From Paludibacterium sp. (GTDB lineage Bacteria > Pseudomonadota > Gammaproteobacteria > Burkholderiales > Chromobacteriaceae): 64,000 bases of DNA. The notes under the pieces are model-generated. The model saw only the letters and a list, made by a program, of their open reading frames with translations, ran no database searches and was not told the DNA's origin. The stretch lies in the NCBI RefSeq assembly GCF_019232825.1, contig NZ_JAFAND010000043.1, forward strand, positions 38,309 through 102,308. The letters run 5' to 3'. Positions 51,560 through 60,958 of the stretch are shown piece after piece (position 1 is the stretch's first letter; each line of letters opens with the position of its first letter). Made by a program: the position numbers and the translations under genes.

Positions 51560-51784
51560 TTACCTCTCGATCGCGCGGCGCCTGCGTTCATACTCTTCCT
51601 GATCGATTTCTCCACGCGCAAATCGTTTATTCAGGATGTCGAGCGCCGATTCGCCCCCCGTCCCGTGCGCTGACCGGCGAATCAGCGTCACAACGCCATA
51701 CAAGGCGAATCCCCACAGTACCAGCATGAAGATCCACCCTAGCCCCATCCCCCAACCCGCGCCATGGTAGCCATACATCATCAT
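51560..51784 (-). CDS. Small membrane protein with SHOCT domain
   Basis: A 74-aa protein: a glycine/methionine-rich start (MMMYGYHGAGWGMG), one membrane segment (LGWIFMLVLWGFALYGVVTLI) and a C-terminal SHOCT motif (ALDILNKRFARGEIDQEEYERRRRAIER). Such proteins often accompany metal-resistance genes, and this one is convergent with the cupredoxin gene. The exact ATG among three consecutive Met codons is uncertain. Confidence 0.85.
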   Translation of the reverse strand: MMMYGYHGAGWGMGLGWIFMLVLWGFALYGVVTLIRRSAHGTGGESALDILNKRFARGEIDQEEYERRRRAIER

Positions 51785-51931
51785 CGCGCCCTCCTCGACC
51801 CGTCTTGACTCAATATAGCCGACGCGACGCGCACACCCATCGGACAGGCGGTTTGTGGCCGTTGGGGCGGTTTGGCCGAAGGCGATTATCCCTAGACTGG
51901 ATGGTCCTTCCCGTACCGAAAGGACTACGTC

Positions 51932-53830
51932 GTGACTCTGCTGCGTCTCCTCGGCTTTTCGTTTTTAGCCGCGCTGTGCCTACCCGCCACCGCGGCCCAA
52001 TCCGTCCCTCAACCCAAGAGCGCCATGCATGCCAACGGCAAGCATTTGGCGCCGCCACGCCTATGGGTCAAGCGTCCGCCGACGACCGATCAGGCAAAAT
52101 TTCTGCTGCCGGACAACACGACCATCATCGGCCGTCCGCACCGCCCGCCGGTTCGCCACCTGGTCACCACGCAATGCCAGGACATGAACCAGCTGGCAAC
52201 GCATCGCGGCGACGACTTGGTCAGTTATCTGATGGCACAGCCGGATGGCGAGTGTCTGTACCCGCTCTTTTCCGTGCCCTCCTCGTTGGCGGGCACCATT
52301 TATCAGCCGGCAAACATGGCGGCCGTAGCGAACCAATTCAGCGTCGAGGCGCAGCGCTATGACGCGAGCAACACCCGGCTCGTCATGTTGACGCTCTATC
52401 TGCGCGCGGGCTATTACTTGGCCGCCCAGGGCTCGTTACCGGCGGTTCCCGCCGATATCTGGCAAACGCTGCAGCCTAATCTGCATGCGCTGGCACAAGG
52501 CACGGCGCTATTCGCGCCCAATGCCCAGGACATGACCACGGCGGCGGAAGTCCTCTTGTTGATTTCCAATGGTCATGCCGAGCTCGATTTCCTCGACGAC
52601 ATGAAACAATTGGTCCAGCGCTATACCGTGAGCGCGGACAATCCCGGCGCGGCAACGTCCGTGCGGGAATCCACCGTCGCGCGCGGCATGATCTCGGTGT
52701 TCACCAACTTTTTCATGGCGCACGGTCGCGGCCAGTCGGCACTATCGACCGACCCGAGCTACTCCGCCGCGCTGTACCAGTTCGCCGTCAATAATCGCGC
52801 TGGTCTCGTCGGCACGGAAAGCGAGGCGCTGTTGGGCGACGCCGCGCGCGAAAGCATGCGCTTTCTACAGTATCCGGCGATCAAATCGAATGTGGCCGAC
52901 GAGGCGCGCGGACTCTTGGCAGCAAGCGGCATGACCGGCCCGGGCAATGATCTATGGCTCGCCGCGGCAGAGGCCGTACGCGATTACGACAACGACAACT
53001 GCGCCAGTTACGGCACCTGCAATTATCAAAACAAGCTGGCCGACGCCGTGTTGACCCATGACTACACTTGCAGCAGCACCATCAAGATCCGCTCGCAGGA
53101 AATGACCACGCCGCAGTTCAAGACCGCGTGCCAGTTGATGGGGCAGGAAGAGAAATACTTCCATCAGATGCTGAAGACCAACCATCTGCCGGTGGCCAAT
53201 GACAATAACAAAACGTTGGAAGTGGCGGTGTTCGACGATTACGACAATTACGCCAAGTACGCGGCGGCGATTTACGGCATCGACGTCAATAATGGCGGCA
53301 TGTACGTCGAGGGCAATCCGGCCGATCCGCACAACCAGGCACGCTTCATCGCCTACGAAGCCTCGTGGCTGCGCCCGCAGTTCGTTATCTGGAACTTGAC
53401 GCACGAGTATGTCCACTACCTGGACGGCCGTTTCGACATGTATGGCGACTTTGCGTTGAGCACCAGCAAACCGACCGTCTGGTGGATCGAGGGCTTGGCC
53501 GAATATCTATCCAAAAAGAACGACAATCAGCCGGCGATCGCCGCGGCCCAAACCGGGCAATACACGCTAAGCCAGATATTCGGCAATACCTACGACATGG
53601 CCGATTACGTCAACCGCGCCTATAGCTGGGGCTACATGGCCGTACGCTTCATGTTCGAGCAGCACCGGGGCGACGTCGACACCATCGTCGGACGCTTCCG
53701 CCAAGGGCAATACGACGACTACATGGCGTACATGAGCCGCATCGGCAGCAACTACGATGCGCCGTTCGCGCAATGGATCGCTTCGTTCAATGGCGGCAAG
53801 CCTCGCACGATGCCACCGATGAAACCGTAA
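51932..53830 (+). CDS. Peptidase M9 (Vibrio-type collagenase)
   Basis: A 632-aa secreted collagenase: signal peptide (TLLRLLGFSFLAALCLPATAAQ), an N-terminal M9 activator-like domain (about 75-330), then the peptidase domain with HEYVH at about residue 490 and the third-ligand helix WWIEGLAEYLSKK. It ends after the catalytic domain and has no PKD or collagen-binding tail, shorter than the clostridial type. GTG 51932 has AAGGA about 8 nt upstream. Points to use of animal or environmental collagen. Confidence 0.9.
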   Translation: MTLLRLLGFSFLAALCLPATAAQSVPQPKSAMHANGKHLAPPRLWVKRPPTTDQAKFLLPDNTTIIGRPHRPPVRHLVTTQCQDMNQLATHRGDDLVSYLMAQPDGECLYPLFSVPSSLAGTIYQPANMAAVANQFSVEAQRYDASNTRLVMLTLYLRAGYYLAAQGSLPAVPADIWQTLQPNLHALAQGTALFAPNAQDMTTAAEVLLLISNGHAELDFLDDMKQLVQRYTVSADNPGAATSVRESTVARGMISVFTNFFMAHGRGQSALSTDPSYSAALYQFAVNNRAGLVGTESEALLGDAARESMRFLQYPAIKSNVADEARGLLAASGMTGPGNDLWLAAAEAVRDYDNDNCASYGTCNYQNKLADAVLTHDYTCSSTIKIRSQEMTTPQFKTACQLMGQEEKYFHQMLKTNHLPVANDNNKTLEVAVFDDYDNYAKYAAAIYGIDVNNGGMYVEGNPADPHNQARFIAYEASWLRPQFVIWNLTHEYVHYLDGRFDMYGDFALSTSKPTVWWIEGLAEYLSKKNDNQPAIAAAQTGQYTLSQIFGNTYDMADYVNRAYSWGYMAVRFMFEQHRGDVDTIVGRFRQGQYDDYMAYMSRIGSNYDAPFAQWIASFNGGKPRTMPPMKP

Positions 53831-53914
53831 GAAATACCCCGCGGCGGCGGGTGCTGGTTCCGACGCCCCCGCCGTTCTGCTACACTCTCGCGTTCTATTT
53901 TCGGAACTGTGAGC

Positions 53915-55492
53915 ATGGCAAGGGATAACACCGGCCGTCACGCCTTTCTGGTTGGGATCGGCATTCTGTTGAGTCGCATCATGGGATTGGTGCGCCAGCG
54001 GGTGTTCTCTCACTACTTCGGCCTTTCCGACACCGCCGATGCCTTCAGTTCCGCGCTGCGCGTGCCCAACTTCCTGCAAAATCTGTTCGGCGAGGGCGTC
54101 CTGTCGGCATCGTTCATTCCCGTGTATGCGCGGCTATTGGCCGAGGGCAAGGAAAAGGAGGCCGATCACGTCGCCGGCGCGGTCGGCGCGCTGTTGGGGC
54201 TCGTGGTATCGCTGATCGTCCTGATCGGCATCGTGGCCACGCCATGGCTCTTGTGGGCGATCGCCCCGGGGTACGGCGGCGCCAAGCGCGAGTTGACGAT
54301 TCTGCTGGTGCGCATCCTGTTCCCCGGCACCGGACTCCTGGTTTGCTCCGCCTGGTGCCTCGGCATCTTGAACAGCCATCGTAAATTTTTCCTGTCGTAC
54401 TCGGCGCCGGTATTGTGGAACGCGGCGATGATCGCCGCGATGTTGATTTTCCGCCGCGCCGACCAGGCGCATCTGGCGATTTACCTGGCCTGGGGCACCG
54501 TGGCAGGCTGCGCGCTGCAATTCCTGATTCAGATCCCGCCAGTGCTGCATTACACCGACGAGCTGCGGCTTTCGCTCGATACGGCATCGCGCCACGTGCG
54601 CGAGGTGGTGCGCAATTTCGGCTCGGTAGCCATCAGTCGCGGCGTGGTGCAGATCAGCGCCTATGTCGATCAGGCGTTGTCGTCGCTGCTGGGTCAGGGT
54701 GCGATGGCGGCCATGACCACCGCGGCATCGATCAACATGCTGCCGGTCAGCCTGTTCGGCATGGCGGTATCCGCCGCCGAATTGCCGGCCATGTCGAGCG
54801 CCGTCGGCGCGCAACACGATCGCGACACCTATGCCGCGCTGGCCGAACGGCTGAACGGCGGCTTGCGCCGCATTGCCTTCTTCATCGTGCCGTCGGCCAT
54901 CGCGTTTTTCGCGCTGGGCGACGTCATTACCGCAGCGCTATACCAGACCGGCAAATTCACCCACGCACATACCCTCTACGTCTGGGGCATCATCGCCGGT
55001 TCCGGCGTGGGACTCTTGGCCACCACACTGGGACGGCTGTACTCGTCCACCTATTACGCATTGCGCGATACGCGTTCGCCGCTGCGCTTCGCGCTGATCC
55101 GGCTGGCGCTGACCACCGCGCTGGGGGTGGCCTGTGTGCTGTTGGTGACGCCGGCGCTCGGCCTCGCGCCTCGCTGGGGCGCCGCCGGCTTGACCGCCAC
55201 CGCCGGCATGGCCGGCTGGGTCGAGTTTCTGCTGCTTCGGCGCAAGCTCAATGCGCGCATTGGCCACACCGGGCTGCCAGCCGGGCTGATGGTCAACCTT
55301 TGGGGGCTGGCCGCGGCCAGCGCGGCCTTTGCCTGGGTCATCAAGCTGTTTTTCCACGGCGGACATCCGATCGCGTTGGCCGTGCTGGTGCTGGGCGCTT
55401 ACGGCTGCCTATATTTCCTGCTGACGTGGTTGTTCGGCATCGAGGAGTGCCGGGCGCTCATCGCGCGCATCCTGCGGCGTTTCGTCCGTTAG
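53915..55492 (+). CDS. murJ: Lipid II flippase MurJ (MviN)
   Basis: Moves lipid II across the inner membrane for peptidoglycan synthesis. The 525-aa protein has about 14 membrane segments and the family blocks LSRIMGLVRQRVFSHYFGLSDTADAFSSALRVPNFLQNLFGEGVLSASFIPVYARLL. The MOP-superfamily arginines and aspartate of the central cavity are visible here. ATG 53915 follows an in-frame GTG at 53909; no strong Shine-Dalgarno sequence separates them. The stop lies in TTAG, followed by an IS-end-like sequence. Confidence 0.95.
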   Translation: MARDNTGRHAFLVGIGILLSRIMGLVRQRVFSHYFGLSDTADAFSSALRVPNFLQNLFGEGVLSASFIPVYARLLAEGKEKEADHVAGAVGALLGLVVSLIVLIGIVATPWLLWAIAPGYGGAKRELTILLVRILFPGTGLLVCSAWCLGILNSHRKFFLSYSAPVLWNAAMIAAMLIFRRADQAHLAIYLAWGTVAGCALQFLIQIPPVLHYTDELRLSLDTASRHVREVVRNFGSVAISRGVVQISAYVDQALSSLLGQGAMAAMTTAASINMLPVSLFGMAVSAAELPAMSSAVGAQHDRDTYAALAERLNGGLRRIAFFIVPSAIAFFALGDVITAALYQTGKFTHAHTLYVWGIIAGSGVGLLATTLGRLYSSTYYALRDTRSPLRFALIRLALTTALGVACVLLVTPALGLAPRWGAAGLTATAGMAGWVEFLLLRRKLNARIGHTGLPAGLMVNLWGLAAASAAFAWVIKLFFHGGHPIALAVLVLGAYGCLYFLLTWLFGIEECRALIARILRRFVR

Positions 55493-55532
55493 GGACCCTC
55501 TGAACAAGTTATTTGCCGCGCGGACGCGCACG

Positions 55533-56627
55533 TCATGCCTGTTTCGGTTTGACGTCCAACAGTTCGTGCAACTGCCGCAGCGTCGACTCGTCCTTGATCA
55601 CGTGCGCGAGCCATTCTTCCAGCGGCATCTCGGCCCAGCGCGCGGCACGCTCGGCGAGCCCCGCCACCGGACTGTGCGGCTCGTGCTGACGGAAGTAGCC
55701 CGCTACTTCGCGTAGCGCGCGCACAGCGTCGGCTCGACTTTGCAGCGACCCGATCGGCGCCACGGCCATGGGGGCGGAGGATGCGGGAACAGCGGGCGCG
55801 GCAGTGACGACCGGCGTAGTGGGAGTCATATCAGGTTCCTTTTCGGCCGTGTTCAAGCCAAACTGCTGCTGCATCAGCCGCTCGACCACCTCGCGGCAGT
55901 CGGAGAGTGCGCGCCACAGTTCGGCCAGGCTGGGAAAATCGTCGCCAAAGCGTTCCATCGATTGCTGGTCGAGCGTCTGGTAGCTCGACCACGCGCGCTG
56001 GATATCCGCCGCGAGCTGTTTGAACCATGGCAAGCCAGAAAGCGTGACGCTCTTATCGAAGGCGTCGCCGTCGAGCTTGCCTTCCGCCAGCGCGCGTTTG
56101 CGCGCATCAGCGTCTTTCAGCGCCTGATTTTCCACCTCGCGCGAGGTTTTCCAGTCGAGCCAGCTGTAACCGCCGTATTGAGGCGCGGTCAGCGGCGTCA
56201 TGCGCAACGCGTGTGCCAATTGTGCCGCATACCATTCGATCTTGCTGACGCGCTCGTCCAGATCGTGCGGATCGAGCGGCGGAAAACCGCTTTCCCAATA
56301 GTGCGCGAGCCACCCTTCCAAGAGCTGCAGTCCCGCGGCAGCGCCGGCAAAGCCATCGAGCTTGGCGCGCGCCTCGCCGTACCACACCACCAGTTGCAGA
56401 TCCTTGCCGCGTTCACGCAAGCCTTGCTCGCACAGCCGCGCCGCCCGGCGCCAATCGGCGTTCTTGATCTCCCGCTCCCACTCGCCTTGCGCCAGCGTCG
56501 GGTCATCGCTGCGGCGCGCCTCGCGGATCTCGTCGAAGAGCAGGTCATAGCTCAAATCCTCGCCGGCCGGCGCGGCATCGCTCACCGGCGCCAACAGCGC
56601 GTCGAGATGTTGTTGTGTCGCTTCCAT
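55533..56627 (-). CDS. tssA: Type VI secretion system protein TssA
   Basis: Cap/initiator of T6SS sheath assembly. The 364-aa protein opens with the ImpA N-terminal domain (LLAPVSDAAPAGEDLSYDLLFDEIREARRSDDPTLAQGEWEREIKNADWRRAARLCEQGLRERGKDLQL). A Pro/Ala/Val-rich linker and a C-terminal domain (SRADAVRALREVAGYFRQHEPHSPVAGLAERAARWAEMPLEEWL) follow, as in the TssA1 subtype. Last gene of the minus-strand T6SS run, 8 nt after the PAAR gene. Confidence 0.92.
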   Translation of the reverse strand: MEATQQHLDALLAPVSDAAPAGEDLSYDLLFDEIREARRSDDPTLAQGEWEREIKNADWRRAARLCEQGLRERGKDLQLVVWYGEARAKLDGFAGAAAGLQLLEGWLAHYWESGFPPLDPHDLDERVSKIEWYAAQLAHALRMTPLTAPQYGGYSWLDWKTSREVENQALKDADARKRALAEGKLDGDAFDKSVTLSGLPWFKQLAADIQRAWSSYQTLDQQSMERFGDDFPSLAELWRALSDCREVVERLMQQQFGLNTAEKEPDMTPTTPVVTAAPAVPASSAPMAVAPIGSLQSRADAVRALREVAGYFRQHEPHSPVAGLAERAARWAEMPLEEWLAHVIKDESTLRQLHELLDVKPKQA

Positions 56628-56635
56628 CTTTTTCC

Positions 56636-56899
56636 TTAACCTTTGCCGACTTCACCCAGCGTGGCGATCAACACCGCCCCGCAACTGGTTTTGTGGCCGT
56701 CGAGCGCCACAGCCTTGCCACCGACGAACCACCCGTCGTCGCCTTCGACGATCACGCAGTTGTCGTGGCCGTCTTTGGGGCAAGTCACCTGATCGCCGAC
56801 ACAAGCCACCGGCTTGCCGAATAACGTGGTGGGCGCGCTCGCGCTCACCACCTTGCCGCCATGGCTGGTCGGGTCGCCCAATCGAATCGGGGGTTTCAT
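56636..56899 (-). CDS. PAAR-domain T6SS spike-tip protein
   Basis: An 87-aa protein consisting only of a PAAR domain: MKPPIRLGDPTSHGGKVVSASAPTTLFGKPVACVGDQVTCPKDGHDN...GDDGWFVGGKAVALDGHKTSCGAVLIATLG, with the His/Cys residues that hold zinc at the cone tip. It sharpens the VgrG spike and can recruit effectors. No effector extension. ATGA overlap with the upstream 467-aa gene. Confidence 0.9.
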   Translation of the reverse strand: MKPPIRLGDPTSHGGKVVSASAPTTLFGKPVACVGDQVTCPKDGHDNCVIVEGDDGWFVGGKAVALDGHKTSCGAVLIATLGEVGKG

Positions 56900-58299
56900 G
56901 CGCTGTTCTCCTGTGACAGCGGCCGGGTCACGGCCACCGTAGTCTCCTGGTCGGCGAAGCGCGCAAGCAGCACCGGTGCTTGCAGCCGCACGGCGTGCAG
57001 CACGGCGCAGGTGTCGAGCGCCATATCGCCGGCACAGCCCAAGTCACCGAGATCGCGTATCAGACTGCTGGCATCGTCGATCGGGCTTAGCTCAACCTCA
57101 TGGGCGTCAAGCACGTTGCCCAGCGCTGCCATGCGGCTCGCGGCCTCGCGAATGCCGCCGCCGTCGTGCACGAGCCAGGCAAGCGTGTGCGCCTGCTCAC
57201 GCACGGGGTCGCGCGCCTCGTCGCCGAACGGCAAATCGCGCAGCCCGCCGTTGACCAACGCGGCATCCAACAACGGCCGCAACGCCTTGCTCATCGCGAT
57301 GACACCGGGCGGCAAGGTTTCGCCCCGGGCGGCGCGGGCCAGGCCGGCCAGCGGCGGCTGCGCCAGCAAATCGTCGCGCGCCCATGGCGGCACGGCGCCC
57401 CACTCCACGCGCTCCTGCACGGCGGGCCTTTGCCAATAGGCCTGATAAGGCTCGTCATGGGGGGCGTCATGTTGCGCCGGCACCGTTTCATCTGTCGGTA
57501 GATTGGCACGCAAAAACAATAGGCCGGCAATGGCCGCGCTGGGTAATGGGGTGGTCGCATCATCCGCATCCTCGTCTGGCCACGCCGCGTCGAACGCCAG
57601 CGCAACCGCGCCAGGTTGCAATGTCTCGGATTCAAAAAAATGATGCACGCGCTCGGCCAGCAAGCCACGACCCGGCAAGAACCGACATACCGGTTCTTGC
57701 GGCCGTTGCCCCGCCTCGAACGCTGCCGCCAACACTTGCAACTGGACCGTGCGCACCCATCGCAGCTGCTCGCCGCCGGTCAGCGCCGCGCAAGGTTCGA
57801 GCAATAGCGGCAAAGCCGCCGCGCCGGGCACCTGTTGATAGAGCGCCTCGAACCACTCCGTTAAGGCGGGGGTCAGCCGCTCGGTCAAGCTATCGCCTTG
57901 CAGCTCATCCGGCGCGATCCAACGCACGTACCCCCACTCATCCAGGCCATCCAGCCAAGCCGGCGCCTTGGCGCCTTGCAGCGTCAAACCGCTCCAGCGG
58001 CATTCGATCACTCCCTGGCGCGCGGCAAGCGCCGCCTGGTGCTGGGCGCGCGCAGCGGCCCGTGCCGCCTGACGCTCGTCCTCGACGGCCTGCTCGCGCA
58101 GCGCCGCCTCTTCGGCCGCGCGCGCCTGGCGCTTGGCCAGCCATCCCTTGATCGCGGCGAAGATCAACACCGGCGGCACGACATGAATCAGCAGAATGGC
58201 CGACGGGCTGACGCGCTGCCAGCTTACCGGCAACCCCAGCCACAACAGCCCCCACCAGCCGAACAGCGAGGAGACGAACAGCAGCAACGACATCCACAT
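56896..58299 (-). CDS. T6SS-associated membrane protein of unknown function
   Basis: A 467-aa protein with two N-terminal membrane segments (SLLLFVSSLFGWWGLLWLGL and SAILLIHVVPPVLIFAAI). A charged coiled-coil (KRQARAAEEAALREQAVEDERQAARAAARAQHQAALAARQ) and a large soluble domain with little similarity I can name follow. Such proteins occur beside tssH and PAAR in several betaproteobacterial T6SS clusters. It starts 13 nt after tssH and overlaps the PAAR gene, so it is part of the operon. It may help load the PAAR/VgrG spike; that is inference. Confidence 0.7.
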   Translation of the reverse strand: MWMSLLLFVSSLFGWWGLLWLGLPVSWQRVSPSAILLIHVVPPVLIFAAIKGWLAKRQARAAEEAALREQAVEDERQAARAAARAQHQAALAARQGVIECRWSGLTLQGAKAPAWLDGLDEWGYVRWIAPDELQGDSLTERLTPALTEWFEALYQQVPGAAALPLLLEPCAALTGGEQLRWVRTVQLQVLAAAFEAGQRPQEPVCRFLPGRGLLAERVHHFFESETLQPGAVALAFDAAWPDEDADDATTPLPSAAIAGLLFLRANLPTDETVPAQHDAPHDEPYQAYWQRPAVQERVEWGAVPPWARDDLLAQPPLAGLARAARGETLPPGVIAMSKALRPLLDAALVNGGLRDLPFGDEARDPVREQAHTLAWLVHDGGGIREAASRMAALGNVLDAHEVELSPIDDASSLIRDLGDLGCAGDMALDTCAVLHAVRLQAPVLLARFADQETTVAVTRPLSQENSA

Positions 58300-58312
58300 C
58301 GTTGGCGCCTCC

Positions 58313-60931
58313 TTAACTCAGACGCAGCTTGAGCTGGTCGTCTTTGAGCGTGACGGCGATTTTTTTCACCGGCCGCCCTGCCGCCATGCGCTCAAGCACT
58401 TCGTCGGAGAGGCGCGCGAGCACGGTGCGCGTCAGGATGGCATCGGCGTCGCGCGCGCCGCTGTCCACGTCCAGGCAACGCGCGGCCAATAGATCGGCCA
58501 GGCCATCGGGGAAGGTCACTTGCGCACCATGATTGTCGGCGATACGGCGGCGCACCTTCTCCAGCTTGAGTGCCACAATGCTGCGCAGTACATCATCGCT
58601 GATCGGGAAGTACGGAATGATCGTCAAACGGCCAAGGAAGGCCGGTTTGAAAGTCTTTTGCAGTGTCGGACGCAAAATCTCCACCAAGTCGTCGGCCGTC
58701 GGTGCGCGCGTTTCGCCTTCCACGCTGACGCCATGTTCGCAGGCGCGCATCACCAGCTCGCTGCCCGCGTTGGAAGTCAGCAAGATGATGGTGTTTTTGA
58801 AATCGACCGCACGGCCCTCGCCGTCTTCCAGCACCCCCTTGTCGAACACTTGGAAGAACAGCTCGAGCACGTCCGGATGCGCTTTTTCCACCTCGTCGAG
58901 CAGTACCACCGAATAGGGTTTGCGTCGCACCGCCTCGGTCAATACGCCGCCTTCGCCGTAGCCGACGTATCCCGGCGGCGAGCCCTTGAGGCCGGACACG
59001 CTGTGGGCCTCCTGGTACTCGGACATGTTGATGGTGATCAGATTGCGCTCGCCGCCGTACAGCGCTTCGGCCAGCGCCAACGCGGTTTCGGTCTTGCCGA
59101 CGCCGGAGGGGCCAACCAGCAAAAACACCCCCTTGGGCTTGCCGGGGTCGTCAAGATTGGCCTTGGCGATCTTCACGCGTTCGGCGATCTGCGTCAGCGC
59201 GTGGCCCTGGCCGATGACGCGCTCGGCCAAGAGCGCATCGAGCCGGCGCACTTGGCCCAATTCGTTGCTGACCATACGGCCGAGAGGAATGCCGGTCCAG
59301 CCGGCGATCACGTCGGCGATCACGTTCTCGTCGACGCACTCGAACGCCAACGGTTGGATTTTTTGCAACGCACGCAGCGCTTGGCGCTTTTCCTGCAACG
59401 GGCTCGCCTTTTTGCCGCGCGCCGGCGCGGCGGCGGATTCGCGCAAGGCATCGATCTCTGCCACCAGCGCGCGCTGCGCCGCCCAGTCGGCATGCAGCTG
59501 TTCAAGATCTTGCGCGAGCTCGCCACGCCGCGCCGCCAACTGATCCAGGCGTTCGCCATGACCCGCTTCCCGCGACAACGCGGCGATCTCACGCTCGATG
59601 TTGGCCATCAGCGCGCTCACATCCTCGATCGGCGCCGGCCGCGCCGCGCGCGACAACGCTACGCGGGCGCAGGCGGTGTCGAGCACGCTGATCGCCTTGT
59701 CCGGCAGCTGCCTGCCCGGCAAATAACGGCCGGACAGGTGAACGGCGGCGCTGATCGCCTCTTCGAGAATCGTGACCTGGTGGTGGCTCGACATGGCGTC
59801 GCGCAAGCCCCGCACCATTTGCACCGCCACTTCCGGATGCGGCTCTTCCACCTTGACGACCTGAAAGCGGCGCGCAAGCGCGGCGTCCTTCTCGAAGTAC
59901 TTCTTGTACTCGGCCCAGGTGGTGGCGGCGATCGTGCGTAATTCGCCGCGCGCAAGCGCGGGCTTGAGCAGGTTGGCGGCGTCGTTTTGCCCGGCGGCGC
60001 CACCGGCGCCAATCAACGTGTGCGCCTCATCGATAAACAGAATGATCGGCACCGGGCTTGCCTTGACCTCGTCGATCACTTGGCGTAGACGATTTTCGAA
60101 TTCACCCTTGACGCTGGCGCCGGCCTGCAACAGCCCCAAATCAAGCGTGCGCACGGTGACGCCCTTGAGCGGATCCGGTATCTCGCCTTGGGCGATCTTC
60201 AGCGCCAGGCCCTCGACCACGGCGGTCTTGCCTACGCCAGGCTCTCCGGTAAGGATCGGGTTGTTCTGACGCCGGCGCATCAGGATGTCGATCATCTGGC
60301 GGATCTCGCCGTCGCGGCCGAGAATCGTGTCGATCTTGCCGGCATGGGCTTGCGCGGTCAGATCGATCGTGTATTTGTCGAGGTTCGATGCGCGCTTGCC
60401 GCCGCCGGGCAGCGCCGTTTCCTCGCTATCCGATACCGGCATGCCGCCCTCGGCCGCTTCGTTGCCATGCCGGCGCAATGCGGCATAGCCGTCGCGCCAG
60501 CTGTGCGTATCGACACGCAACAGGCTCGGCACGGTCTGCTGCACGGTGGCGCGCAAGCCATCGTCGGTCAATAGCGCCATCAACAAGTCGAGCGTCGATA
60601 CGCGTGTTTGACCGAATTCGGCGCTGGCGCCAAGCCACGCTTTTTCCAGCCATTTCGGCAACCAAGCCGATAGCACCGGATTGCGCGTGTTGCCGCAGCG
60701 AAAGCCGTCCAGCGCGTTATTCAGCTCGGTATCCATGCGGTCTAGCGGCGCCGCCACGGCCGTCAACGCGGCGCGCGCGGCGCTGACGTCGCCTTCGAAC
60801 ATGGCCGACAGTACGTGCTCGATTTCCACTTCGAAATGGCTGCGTGCCAAGGCACGGCTCGCCGCTTGTTCCACACATTGCCGGGCCACCGGCGTCAGTT
60901 TTTCCACTAGGGACTTAACCGAAATCGACAT
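58313..60931 (-). CDS. tssH: T6SS ATPase TssH (ClpV)
   Basis: AAA+ unfoldase that disassembles contracted TssB/TssC sheaths. The 872-aa protein has the Clp N-domain (VKSLVEKLTPVARQCVEQAASRALARSHFEVEIEHVLSAMFEGD), first Walker A LTGEPGVGKTAVVEG, a coiled-coil middle domain (about 425-540) and second Walker A LVGPSGVGKTETALAL, with Walker B VVLLDEVEKAH. ATG 60931 gives MSISVKSLV. Between tssG and the unknown membrane protein. Confidence 0.95.
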   Translation of the reverse strand: MSISVKSLVEKLTPVARQCVEQAASRALARSHFEVEIEHVLSAMFEGDVSAARAALTAVAAPLDRMDTELNNALDGFRCGNTRNPVLSAWLPKWLEKAWLGASAEFGQTRVSTLDLLMALLTDDGLRATVQQTVPSLLRVDTHSWRDGYAALRRHGNEAAEGGMPVSDSEETALPGGGKRASNLDKYTIDLTAQAHAGKIDTILGRDGEIRQMIDILMRRRQNNPILTGEPGVGKTAVVEGLALKIAQGEIPDPLKGVTVRTLDLGLLQAGASVKGEFENRLRQVIDEVKASPVPIILFIDEAHTLIGAGGAAGQNDAANLLKPALARGELRTIAATTWAEYKKYFEKDAALARRFQVVKVEEPHPEVAVQMVRGLRDAMSSHHQVTILEEAISAAVHLSGRYLPGRQLPDKAISVLDTACARVALSRAARPAPIEDVSALMANIEREIAALSREAGHGERLDQLAARRGELAQDLEQLHADWAAQRALVAEIDALRESAAAPARGKKASPLQEKRQALRALQKIQPLAFECVDENVIADVIAGWTGIPLGRMVSNELGQVRRLDALLAERVIGQGHALTQIAERVKIAKANLDDPGKPKGVFLLVGPSGVGKTETALALAEALYGGERNLITINMSEYQEAHSVSGLKGSPPGYVGYGEGGVLTEAVRRKPYSVVLLDEVEKAHPDVLELFFQVFDKGVLEDGEGRAVDFKNTIILLTSNAGSELVMRACEHGVSVEGETRAPTADDLVEILRPTLQKTFKPAFLGRLTIIPYFPISDDVLRSIVALKLEKVRRRIADNHGAQVTFPDGLADLLAARCLDVDSGARDADAILTRTVLARLSDEVLERMAAGRPVKKIAVTLKDDQLKLRLS

Positions 60932-60958
60932 AGTTATCCATCGCAAAAAGAAAGAGAT

